Below, in pieces: positions 1 to 6,997 of a DNA stretch of 48,612 nt; the first letter of the stretch is position 1, and each line of letters begins with the position of its first letter. The stretch is taken from contig UQWG01000011.1 of NCBI GenBank assembly GCA_900544645.1, forward strand, positions 1-48,612, read 5' to 3'. The notes beneath the pieces are model-generated. The model was given only the letters and a program-made list of their open reading frames with translations. It was not told where the DNA came from and did no database searches. Source of the DNA: an uncultured Collinsella sp. (GTDB lineage: Bacteria > Actinomycetota > Coriobacteriia > Coriobacteriales > Coriobacteriaceae). The position numbers and the translations under genes were made by a program.

Positions 1-390
1 GTCGCGGCCGACACCATCGTCACCTTTGACGGCAAGATTCTGGGCAAGCCGGCAACCGAGGACGAGGCGCGCACCATGCTCCGTGAGCTTTCGGGCCGCA
101 CGCACCAGGTCGCAACCGGCGTCTGCATCGTTAAGGCAGGCAATACGGCCGCCCCGCATGCCGCCGAGAGCCTGTCCTTTGTCGATGTGACCGACGTGAC
201 GTTCTACGAGCTCACCGACGAGCAGATCGAGCGCTACGTCGCCTCGGGTGAGCCCATGGACAAGGCCGGCGCCTACGGCATTCAGGGCACAGGAGGACGC
301 ATGCTCGTGCACGATATTTCGGGCGACTTCTATAACGTGGTGGGCCTACCCATCGCCCGCGTCGCGCGCGCGATTCAAAAACTCTCGTAA
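1..390 (+). CDS. maf: Maf-family nucleoside triphosphate pyrophosphatase (5'-truncated)
   Basis: The reading frame is open from the first base, so the N-terminus lies outside the window; 129 residues remain of a protein usually about 190-200 long. The remaining part has the Maf signatures in order: ADTIV and a GKP segment near the start, the SGRTHQV-TGV block, then SGEPMDKAGAYGIQG and a closing GDFYNVVGLP segment. Maf proteins hydrolyse non-canonical or excess nucleoside triphosphates (dTTP/UTP or modified nucleotides) to monophosphates and pyrophosphate in the cytoplasm. The AYGIQG version is typical of the dTTP/UTP type. The gene is followed after about 100 bases by the P1 peptidase on the same strand, with no obvious terminator between. 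The family call is secure; substrate preference is inferred from family knowledge. Confidence 0.93.
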   Translation, partial: VAADTIVTFDGKILGKPATEDEARTMLRELSGRTHQVATGVCIVKAGNTAAPHAAESLSFVDVTDVTFYELTDEQIERYVASGEPMDKAGAYGIQGTGGRMLVHDISGDFYNVVGLPIARVARAIQKLS

Positions 391-491
391 TTGCATCTGG
401 CGCTGGGTATTCCCCAGCGCCTACAATTTTGGCGTACCGTACGGATCCCGACCGGGCACAAGGCGCGGCGGAAAACCGATAGGAGTTAAAC

Positions 492-1493
492 ATGGACACA
501 CTGCTCGAGGCCATTGACGTCTGCGATGTCGATGGCTTTTGCTATGGCAACTATACGGACGAGGAGGCCGGCACCGGTTGCACCGTAATCGTGGCACCCG
601 AGGGCGCCACCGGCGGCGTTGACGTTCGCGGCGGTGCTCCAGCATCGCGCGAAACCGACCTGCTGCGACCCGAGAACACCGTCGACAAGGTCCACGCCGT
701 CTGCCTTTCGGGTGGATCGGCCTTTGGCCTCGAGGCTGCAAGCGGCGTCGCTCGCGAGCTTGAGAGCCGCGGCATCGGCCTTCCCGTCGGCCCCACGCAG
801 GTGCCTATCGTGTGCTCCAGCTGTATCTTCGACCTCGCCTTTGGTAACCCCACCGTGCGCCCCGACATTGAGGCCGGCATCGCCGCCGTGCGCGAAGCAC
901 TCGACCACACCCCCACCAAGCTCGAACAGGGCAACGTAGGCGCCGGCACCGGCGCTACCGTGGGTAAGCTCATGGGGCCTGCCACCTGCATGAAGGCAGG
1001 CCTTGGAGCTGCCGCCGTGGCACTCGGCCCCATCAAGGTGGGCGCCGTGGTCTCGGTCAACGCCTGCGGCAACGTTGTCGACCCCTTCACCGGCGAGTGG
1101 GTCGCCGGCATGCGCGCCGCAGCCGATAGCGACCAGATCGTCGACATGGAACTCGCAGCCTTTGCCGCCGCCGGATCCATGCAGATGCCGCTCGACCGCA
1201 CCAACACCACCATCAGCTGCATCATCACCAACGTGGAACTCACTAAGGCACAAGCCACCAAGGTCTCCCAGATGGCCGCAGACGCCTACGCACACGCCAT
1301 CCGCCCCACACACACCACCAACGACGGCGACACCATCTACACCCTCGCCAGCGGCAAACTGGGCGCCCAGGCAAGCGCCGCCGTTCCCCTAGACCTGCTG
1401 GGCATGCTCGCCGTAAGGGCCCTACAGACCGCCATCGTAAACGGAGCCAAAACCGCCAAAACCTCCCACGGCATCCCCGGCGCCGCGAAGTAG
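492..1493 (+). CDS. P1-family (S58, DmpA/NylC-like) self-processing peptidase
   Basis: A 333-residue protein of the DmpA/NylC N-terminal-nucleophile fold. Recognisable blocks are the N-terminal GFCYGNYTDEEAGTGCTV, the CLSGGSAFGLEAASGV segment, the glycine-rich NVGAGTGATVGK and the VSVNACGNVVDP segment. Family members are made as precursors that cleave themselves to expose a Thr or Ser nucleophile. Here the likely site is Asn238/Thr239 in the sequence RTNTTISCI, matching the Asn-Thr arrangement of NylC-type enzymes. Known members act as D-aminopeptidases, beta-peptidases or nylon-oligomer hydrolases; the substrate cannot be told from sequence. The start is supported by AGGAG seven bases before the ATG. 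No signal peptide is seen, so it should be cytoplasmic. Convergent with the glycosyltransferase; the gap holds two nested palindromes. Confidence 0.88.
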   Translation: MDTLLEAIDVCDVDGFCYGNYTDEEAGTGCTVIVAPEGATGGVDVRGGAPASRETDLLRPENTVDKVHAVCLSGGSAFGLEAASGVARELESRGIGLPVGPTQVPIVCSSCIFDLAFGNPTVRPDIEAGIAAVREALDHTPTKLEQGNVGAGTGATVGKLMGPATCMKAGLGAAAVALGPIKVGAVVSVNACGNVVDPFTGEWVAGMRAAADSDQIVDMELAAFAAAGSMQMPLDRTNTTISCIITNVELTKAQATKVSQMAADAYAHAIRPTHTTNDGDTIYTLASGKLGAQASAAVPLDLLGMLAVRALQTAIVNGAKTAKTSHGIPGAAK

Positions 1494-1505
1494 CCTAACC
1501 TGACC

Positions 1506-1630
1506 GGTTGCCCGGTGGGGCTTGGTTATGTTTGCTGCTCTACAGTCCTGGCTCGCACGAAGAACACATTAAGTGCTCTTCGGCTCGTGCGGAACTCGCG
1601 ACAAACATAACCAAGCCCCACCGGGCAACC
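1506..1630. repeat. Nested inverted repeat A (29-bp perfect outer arms)
   Basis: The outer arms 1506-1534 and 1602-1630 are perfect reverse complements over 29 bp. The 67-base interior holds a second hairpin around GAAGAACAC...GTGCTCTTC. In reverse orientation the interior is closely similar to that of element B (1724-1831): both contain AGTTCCGCACGAGCCG, then GCACTTAATGTG, then CGTGCGAGC and AGGACTGT. In both, the core-side ends of the outer arms read GTTTG and CAAAC. It lies between convergent genes, so the RNA could act as a terminator, but it is far larger than a normal terminator and lacks a plain T-run after the stem. Confidence 0.9.
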
Positions 1631-1723
1631 TACCAACCAAGCCTTTTCAGCCCAGGTCCCTGTGTACCGCGCGTCTAAGATCTTCAAATTCAGGCAGCCT
1701 GACAATCGATTCTTATAGCAGAA

Positions 1724-1831
1724 GCCCCTTGGCCTTTAGTTTGATACAAGTTCCGCACGAGCCGGAAAGCACTTAATGTGCTTTCCGTGCGAGCAGGACT
1801 GTTCGCAGTAGCAAACTAAAGGCCAAGGGGC
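1724..1831. repeat. Nested inverted repeat B (20-bp perfect outer arms)
   Basis: Arms 1724-1743 and 1812-1831 are perfect 20-bp reverse complements. The 68-base interior has its own hairpin, GGAAAGCAC/GTGCTTTCC, flanked by GCACGAGCC and CGTGCGAGC. The interior is a second, inverted copy of the core of element A, while most of the outer-arm sequence differs (CTTGG and GTTTG are shared). Together A and B fill most of the 371-base gap between the P1 peptidase and the glycosyltransferase; I see no gene in it. Confidence 0.9.
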
Positions 1832-1864
1832 CCAGTCAACCTATCAGCAGCGATTACTCGGCAG

Positions 1865-2896
1865 CTAGTTGAATTTGAAGATCTTTGAGGCAAGACGGTA
1901 TAGGCCGAGTGTGGTTTTGTCTCCGGCCCGTCCACGCAGATTGGTGAAGAACCCGACCACGCCGTAGCGTGCACGACGATACATGCGCTCGTCGTAGGCC
2001 TTCAAATCATTCCACAGCGTCTTTAGGCGCTCGTCGGCGCAATCTTCCTCGGAAAGCTTGGTGAGCACCGAGCAGATCGCCATCATCATGGTGAAGTAGC
2101 CCATCATGTACGAACGCAGACGCGACGACTCAACATCGCTGTACAGGTGGTACGACTCCATCATGATGCGCGTAACACGGAACTGCTGGTCCAGACGCTT
2201 GACCATCGTTGCCTCGTTGACGCTCTGGCCTTCGCGACCGATAAAGTAGCGGTAGAGGTCGATGTCGGCGTAGTACATGGTCTTGCAACGCGGCAGCGGC
2301 ACGTAGGCGTAGATGTTGTCCACATAGAACGTGTGCGGCGGCATGGGAAGGTTGGACTCGCGCAGCACATCCGTGCGATAGCACAGGCTGTGCATAAGTA
2401 GGTTCTGGTCCAGGCGGAAATGACCGATCTGATCCCAGGAAAAGATCTTTTTGCGCGGCAGGGCAAATTTGTAGCCAATAGCGGTATGCGTGCCCTCGTA
2501 AACCTTCTCGTACACGTAGTTCGAGATAAACAGGTCAACGCGCTGGTCGCGCTCCTCAAAGCCACGCAGAATCGACAGCATGGTCGAAAGGGCAGCGCCG
2601 TCAAGCCAGTCGTCCGAATCAACAACCTTGTAGTAGGTGCCCTGTGCCTCGCGCAGACCCGAAAGGACGGCAATACCGTGGCCGCCGTTCTCCTGGTGTA
2701 CCGCGCGAATGATACCGGGATAACGCGCCTCCCACTCATCGGCCTTATCGGCCGTCTCGTCCTTGGAGCCGTCGTCCACCACGATAATCTCGATATCGGT
2801 GGCGTAATTGCTCCCCTCCAAGATGGAGGTGATGCAATGGTCCATGTCCTTGGCGGCGTTATACGAGGGAATACCGAATGTTATGACTTTATGCAT
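1865..2896 (-). CDS. Family 2 glycosyltransferase
   Basis: A 343-residue GT-A fold glycosyltransferase. The N-terminus VITFGIPSYNAAK is the usual GT2 opening, followed by VVDDGS (residues 39-44) and VVDSDDWLDG (91-100), which supply the nucleotide-sugar and metal-binding aspartates. No membrane segment is clear in the C-terminal half. I chose the ATG at 2896, which overlaps the stop of the upstream mutase gene by 8 bases (ATGCATAA), a usual translational-coupling arrangement; an in-frame ATG at 2914 would add six residues. Being coupled to UDP-galactopyranose mutase suggests it may transfer galactofuranose or another sugar to a cell-surface polysaccharide. The acceptor is unknown. Confidence 0.88.
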   Translation of the reverse strand: MHKVITFGIPSYNAAKDMDHCITSILEGSNYATDIEIIVVDDGSKDETADKADEWEARYPGIIRAVHQENGGHGIAVLSGLREAQGTYYKVVDSDDWLDGAALSTMLSILRGFEERDQRVDLFISNYVYEKVYEGTHTAIGYKFALPRKKIFSWDQIGHFRLDQNLLMHSLCYRTDVLRESNLPMPPHTFYVDNIYAYVPLPRCKTMYYADIDLYRYFIGREGQSVNEATMVKRLDQQFRVTRIMMESYHLYSDVESSRLRSYMMGYFTMMMAICSVLTKLSEEDCADERLKTLWNDLKAYDERMYRRARYGVVGFFTNLRGRAGDKTTLGLYRLASKIFKFN

Positions 2897-4091
2897 GGCA
2901 GGCGATAATCTCATCCGAAAGATCGAGGGCGGAATTGGTCACAGCGTCCATATCGTAGTAACGATACTCGGCCAGACGACCCACCGGGTGGAAGTTCGTC
3001 AGGTTCTGGACGCGCTCAAGATAGCGCTCATAGAGCTCACGGTTCTCGGGCTCAAGAATGGCGTAGTACGGTGTCTCGCCCGAGCCGGGCGTATAGGCCT
3101 TGGAGTACTCCTTCATGATGGTTGTCTTGCCGGGCAGGACCTGACCGGTCATGTTCTTGAACTCGGTGATACGCGTGTAGTCCTCGCTCGTGGTGTAGTT
3201 GACGGTGCCCACGGGCTGGAACTGGTCCATATCGAGCGTCTCGAACTTCATATCGAGCGTGCGGTACGGCAACGCACCCAAGTCGAGGTTGAACAGCTCG
3301 TCGAGTGGACCGGTGTAGACAATCTCGCCACCATAGACCTTGCCGTCGATCTTGACGGTGGTCTCGTCGATCTCAAAGAGATCGCGGGCGTCCACGTCGC
3401 AGAACACGTCGATCAGGTCGTGGTCGAGCATGTGCTCAAAGAGCGCCGTGTAACCCTCCTGCGGCATGCCCTGGAAGGGGGCTTGCGGGAAGTAGCGGTC
3501 ATCATCGCCCACAAAGACGGGAACGCGGCCGGTGATCGAGGGATCGATCTGATCGGGCGTCTGGCCCCACTGCTTCATGGTGTAATGCAAAAAGACGTTC
3601 TCGTAGACGTAATCGGCGACCTCGGCCAAGTCGGGGTCGTTCTTCTTACGCAGCTCCATAATGGGCACCTTGACATCCTTGCCAAAGGTCTCCACGAGCT
3701 TCTGATACAGCTCCTCGCCGCGCTCGTCACCAAAGGCGAGCTTGAGACTCGCATGGTTGAAGGGCACGGGCATAAGGGTACCGTTGATGTTGGCGAGCAC
3801 CTTGTGCTGATAATCCGTCCACTTGGTAAAGCGCGACAGGAAATTGTGCACGCGCTCGTTAAAGGTGTGATAGATATGCGGACCGTACTCGTGGATCAGG
3901 ATTCCGGCCTCGTCAGTGCAGTCATAGGCATTGCCCGCAATGTGGCTACGGCGCTCCAAAACGGCAACACGATAGCCGATGGTCTCGGCGAGACGGCGGG
4001 CACAAACGGCACCGGCATATCCAGCACCGACGACAATCATGTCGTACGCGCCGGCGTTAAAGCCTTCAGGCAGGCCTGAGGTAATCTGCAT
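2889..4091 (-). CDS. glf: UDP-galactopyranose mutase
   Basis: This 400-residue flavoenzyme interconverts UDP-galactopyranose and UDP-galactofuranose, giving the precursor for galactofuranose-containing glycans. The FAD-binding GAGYAG is at residues 22-27 after MIVVGAGYAG, followed by ERRSHIAGNAYD and HEYGPHIYHT, all typical of Glf. Further family blocks are FLHYTMKQWG, GRVPVF-DDRYF and the C-terminal HPVGRLAEYRYYDMD. Length fits the family. The start has a strong AAGGAGT upstream. It is the first gene of a two-gene minus-strand operon with the GT2 gene, which supports a role in galactofuranose-type surface polysaccharide synthesis. Confidence 0.97.
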   Translation of the reverse strand: MQITSGLPEGFNAGAYDMIVVGAGYAGAVCARRLAETIGYRVAVLERRSHIAGNAYDCTDEAGILIHEYGPHIYHTFNERVHNFLSRFTKWTDYQHKVLANINGTLMPVPFNHASLKLAFGDERGEELYQKLVETFGKDVKVPIMELRKKNDPDLAEVADYVYENVFLHYTMKQWGQTPDQIDPSITGRVPVFVGDDDRYFPQAPFQGMPQEGYTALFEHMLDHDLIDVFCDVDARDLFEIDETTVKIDGKVYGGEIVYTGPLDELFNLDLGALPYRTLDMKFETLDMDQFQPVGTVNYTTSEDYTRITEFKNMTGQVLPGKTTIMKEYSKAYTPGSGETPYYAILEPENRELYERYLERVQNLTNFHPVGRLAEYRYYDMDAVTNSALDLSDEIIACHA

Positions 4092-4166
4092 CGATACTCC
4101 TTGTCAAAAGCCACGGGCTCGTTAGCTGGGCTTTTCTCGAACATTCTTCGAGACACATTTATCAGA

Positions 4167-4202
4167 GTGATTATAGCGCTAATGCGTCCTATAATGAGCT
4201 TG
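4167..4202. promoter_or_regulatory. Divergent promoter region between glf and pta
   Basis: A perfect TATAAT at 4190-4195 points towards pta. A second TATAAT on the minus strand (plus-strand ATTATA, 4170-4175) points towards glf. The two -10 boxes are only 14 bases apart, so RNA polymerases for the two genes would compete. Neither has a convincing -35 box. Confidence 0.5.
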
Positions 4203-4246
4203 CCACACAAGGAAAGCTCAAGCACCGCGGCGAACATTAACGTAAG

Positions 4247-4271
4247 ATAAACCCGCTAGCAGCGGGTTTAT
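4247..4271 (+). other. Stem-loop in the predicted pta 5' UTR
   Basis: An 11-bp perfect stem (ATAAACCCGCT / AGCGGGTTTAT) with a 3-base loop lies 52 bases before the pta start and downstream of its predicted -10 box. It has only a short T-run, so it may be a weak attenuator, an mRNA-stabilising hairpin, or a remnant terminator. Confidence 0.5.
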
Positions 4272-4322
4272 TCGTGAACAGCCGGGCGCCTGGAGCTTAG
4301 CGAAACGCTTGTAAGGAGTAAC

Positions 4323-5303
4323 ATGAGCGATTTCCTAAACCGTATGAAGTCTGCCGCCAAGGCCGACCTTAAGACGATCGTCCTGCCCGAGGGCGAGGAT
4401 CCGCGCACTATCGTCGCGGCCACCAAAATCATCGAGGAGGGCCTGGCAAAGATCGTCATCCTGGGCAACCCCGACGAGATCAACGTTCCCGGCGCTACCG
4501 TCATCGACCCGCGCAATGCCGAGAAGCACGAGGAGTACGCGCAGAAGTTTGCCGAGCTCCGCGCCAAGAAGGGCGTTACCATCGAGCAGGCTCGCGCCCA
4601 GGTGATGGACGCCACCTACTTTGGCACCATGATGGTCAAGATGGGCGATGCCGACGGCCTGGTCTCCGGCGCCTGCCACTCCACCGCCGACACCCTGCGC
4701 CCCGCGCTTCAGATCCTCAAGACCGCCCCGGGCACCAAGCTGGTCTCGGCCTTCTTCGTGATGTGCACCGACACCCCGCAGTTCGGCACCGACGGCACGC
4801 TGATCTTCGCCGACTGCGGCCTCAACATCAACCCGTCCTCCGACGAGCTCTCCGAGATCGCCATCGCCTCCGCTCACTCCTGGTCCACCTTCATGGGCAA
4901 CGTTGAGCCGCACGTGGCCATGCTCTCCTACTCCACCATGGGCTCCGCTGGCGGCGAGGTCGCCAAGAAGGTCCAAGAGGCCGTGAAGTTCTGCAAGGAG
5001 AAGGCTCCCGAGCTCGCCATCGACGGCGACCTGCAGCTCGACGCCGCCATCGTCCCCACCGTCGCCCAGCTCAAGGCTCCCGGCTCCTCCGTTGCCGGTA
5101 AGGCCAACGTGCTCGTGTTCCCCGACCTCGAGGCAGGCAACATCGGCTACAAGCTGGTCCAGCGCTTCGCTGGCGCCGACGCTTACGGCCCCATCCTGCA
5201 GGGCATCGCCAAGCCGGTTAACGACCTTTCGCGCGGCTGCTCTGCCGACGACATCGTGGGTGTCGTGGCCATCACCGCCGTCCAGGCTCAGATGGCTGAG
5301 TAG
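4323..5303 (+). CDS. pta: Phosphate acetyltransferase
   Basis: A 326-residue single-domain Pta that converts acetyl-CoA and phosphate to acetyl phosphate and CoA, the first step of acetate formation with substrate-level ATP. Family blocks are clear: KTIVLPEGEDPRT near the N-terminus, DADGLVSGACHSTADTLRPALQI, FFVMCTDTPQFGTDGTLIFADCGLNINP, SYSTMGSAGGEVAKK and FPDLEAGNIGYKLVQR. It lacks the N-terminal DRTGG regulatory domain of enterobacterial Pta and has the usual length of the short form. The start has a good TAAGGAG. It faces two acetate kinase genes across a nested palindrome, so kinase and transacetylase are neighbours but not in one transcript. Confidence 0.97.
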   Translation: MSDFLNRMKSAAKADLKTIVLPEGEDPRTIVAATKIIEEGLAKIVILGNPDEINVPGATVIDPRNAEKHEEYAQKFAELRAKKGVTIEQARAQVMDATYFGTMMVKMGDADGLVSGACHSTADTLRPALQILKTAPGTKLVSAFFVMCTDTPQFGTDGTLIFADCGLNINPSSDELSEIAIASAHSWSTFMGNVEPHVAMLSYSTMGSAGGEVAKKVQEAVKFCKEKAPELAIDGDLQLDAAIVPTVAQLKAPGSSVAGKANVLVFPDLEAGNIGYKLVQRFAGADAYGPILQGIAKPVNDLSRGCSADDIVGVVAITAVQAQMAE

Positions 5304-5318
5304 CGGACGCACTCCCCC

Positions 5319-5449
5319 GAAGGCCGTACGGGCTAACCCCTGAAAACGTCCTCGACCAATGAAACGCCCCCGTTCTGCTCCTTCGGAGCTACGAACGGGG
5401 GCGTTTCTGGTCTGCGGAGTGTTTTCAGGGGTTAGCCCGTACGGCCTTC
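5319..5449. repeat. Nested inverted repeat C (29-bp and 15-bp stems)
   Basis: Outer arms 5319-5347 and 5421-5449 are perfect over 29 bp. Inside is a second perfect 15-bp stem (5361-5375 with 5393-5407) and a third 5-bp stem (GCTCC/GGAGC). It begins 15 bases after the pta stop, in a convergent gap. The inner GC-rich hairpin followed by TTTC could terminate transcription. The outer arms are unexplained. The rest of the gap to 5597 shows no gene. Confidence 0.9.
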
Positions 5450-5597
5450 TACAACTACGTAGTAATCAGGGTATCTGGGGTGGACGGCGGCTTGACTACG
5501 AGCTGGGGCTAAGGATCTGAACGAATGGGTGCCGTTGCTGGAAGCGCAGGCGTTGCTGGCGATGGTAACTTTGGGACTGGAATTTCCGCCTGCTAGC

Positions 5598-5633
5598 AAA
5601 AAGGCCTCCGGAGCTGTTGCTCTGGAGGCCTTT
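5598..5633 (-). terminator. Intrinsic terminator of ackA copy 1
   Basis: AAAGGCCTCC / GGAGGCCTTT stem; on the minus strand it is followed by a five-T run, 23 bases past the acetate kinase stop. The arrangement is nearly symmetric, so it could also stop transcription from the plus strand. Confidence 0.8.
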
Positions 5634-5655
5634 CATCTACTTGCAAATGCGCGCG

Positions 5656-6834
5656 TTAGTTGTTCTTGGTCAGGCGCTCGACGTCGTGGGCGATCATGTA
5701 TTCCTCGTCGGTGGGGATGACCATGACCGTGACGGCGGAACCGGCGGCGCTGATGACCTGCGGGCCGTTGCCCACGGCCTCGCGGTTCTTGTTATTGTCG
5801 ATGCGCACGCCCAGCCACTCAAAGCAGTCGCAGAAAGCCTTGCGAATCGACCAGTCGTTCTCGCCGATGCCGGCGGTAAAGGTGATGGTATCCACGCCCG
5901 CCATGGAGGCGATCATGGAGCCGGCCTGCTGCATAGCCTTGTAGGCAAACATATCGAAGGCGAGCAGGCAGCGCTCATCTCCCTCGGAGGCGCGCGTGCG
6001 GATGTCGCGGGCGTCGTTGGAGATGCCCGAAATGGCAAGCAGGCCGGACTGCTTGTTCATCATGTCGTCGACTTCCTGGTAGCTGTAGCCGCCCTCGCGC
6101 TGCAGGTAGCACACGGTGGCCGGGTCAATGGAACCACAACGGGTGCCCATCATCAGGCCGTCAAGCGGCGTGAGGCCCATCGTGGTATCGCGGCACACGC
6201 CGTCCTCAATGGCGGCAAGCGAAGCACCGTTGCCCAGATGGCACGAAAGCAGACGGTGGCAGCGCGAGCCCAGGATCTCCTTGGCCATCATCCACTCGTA
6301 GCGGTGGCTCGTACCGTGTGCGCCGTACTTGCGCACGTGGTACTTGTCGCACACGTCCTTGGGCAGCGCGTAGGTGTAGGCGACCTCGGGCATGGTCATG
6401 TGGAACGAGGTATCGAAGACGGCCACGTTGGGCAGCTCCGGATACTTCTCGCGGCAATACTCAATCGCCGCGGCCTCGCCGTAATTGTGCAGCGGGGCGA
6501 GCGGGGCCACCTCGAGAATCTTAGCCATGACCTCGTCGTCGACAACTGCGGAATCATCGAAGTGCCAGCCGCCCTGAACGATACGATGTCCAATGCCATC
6601 AATCGTAAAGTCGGTCTTCTCGAGCTCCTCGAGCACGCGAGCGATAGCAGAGCGATGATCGGGGAAGGGAACCTCCTCGGTCTGCTTGGCGCCACCGTTC
6701 TCGGAGTGGCCGAAGATGCCCATGTCCGATCCGATACGCTCGCAGTTGCCTTTGGCGAAAACCTCGCGGGTATCGGTATCCAAAAGCTGATATTTAAGGC
6801 TTGAACTGCCGGCGTTGACAACAAGTACGTTCAT
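5656..6834 (-). CDS. ackA: Acetate kinase, copy 1 (canonical ATP-binding motif)
   Basis: A 392-residue ASKHA-fold kinase forming ATP and acetate from acetyl phosphate. Seen: Asn7 in NVLVVNAGSSSLKYQ, Arg84 in GHRIVQGG, FDTSFHMTMP, YGAHGTSHRY with His173 and His177, the phosphate-2 motif HLGNGAS (199-205), GSIDPATV, FTAGIGEN and PTDEEYMIA with the C-terminal acidic pair. Two positions differ from textbook sequences in both copies here: GAHGTS instead of GFHGTS, and VQGG instead of VHGG. It is downstream of, and a tandem paralogue of, copy 2. A terminator-like hairpin lies between them, so each may have its own promoter. Confidence 0.95.
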   Translation of the reverse strand: MNVLVVNAGSSSLKYQLLDTDTREVFAKGNCERIGSDMGIFGHSENGGAKQTEEVPFPDHRSAIARVLEELEKTDFTIDGIGHRIVQGGWHFDDSAVVDDEVMAKILEVAPLAPLHNYGEAAAIEYCREKYPELPNVAVFDTSFHMTMPEVAYTYALPKDVCDKYHVRKYGAHGTSHRYEWMMAKEILGSRCHRLLSCHLGNGASLAAIEDGVCRDTTMGLTPLDGLMMGTRCGSIDPATVCYLQREGGYSYQEVDDMMNKQSGLLAISGISNDARDIRTRASEGDERCLLAFDMFAYKAMQQAGSMIASMAGVDTITFTAGIGENDWSIRKAFCDCFEWLGVRIDNNKNREAVGNGPQVISAAGSAVTVMVIPTDEEYMIAHDVERLTKNN

Positions 6835-6948
6835 GAGACTCCTTTGCAGTGCAATACGGCCGGCGCAGACCCCTTAAGGCGGCCGCAATTTAATAAGAAG
6901 TTATCATATCTTGATAAATAGCTATCAGCATATCGCCCAACGAGCGCA

Positions 6949-6993
6949 AAAGAGGGACTGAACGGCACTTGGTCGTCCAGCCCCTCCCCTCTT
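6949..6993 (-). terminator. Probable terminator of ackA copy 2
   Basis: An imperfect hairpin just past the copy 2 stop: AGAGGG and CTG-ACG segments pair with a bulge, and on the minus strand the stem ends in CTCTTTTG. It separates the two acetate kinase genes. Confidence 0.6.
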
Positions 6994-6997
6994 GCAA

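Noticed and set aside
1573..1776. A short plus-strand frame across palindromes A and B
   Set aside because: It runs through inverted repeats with no ribosome site and no similarity to a protein family that I recognise.
2808..4079. A 423-codon plus-strand frame opposite glf
   Set aside because: Shadow of the mutase gene; the minus strand has all Glf motifs and a proper ribosome site.
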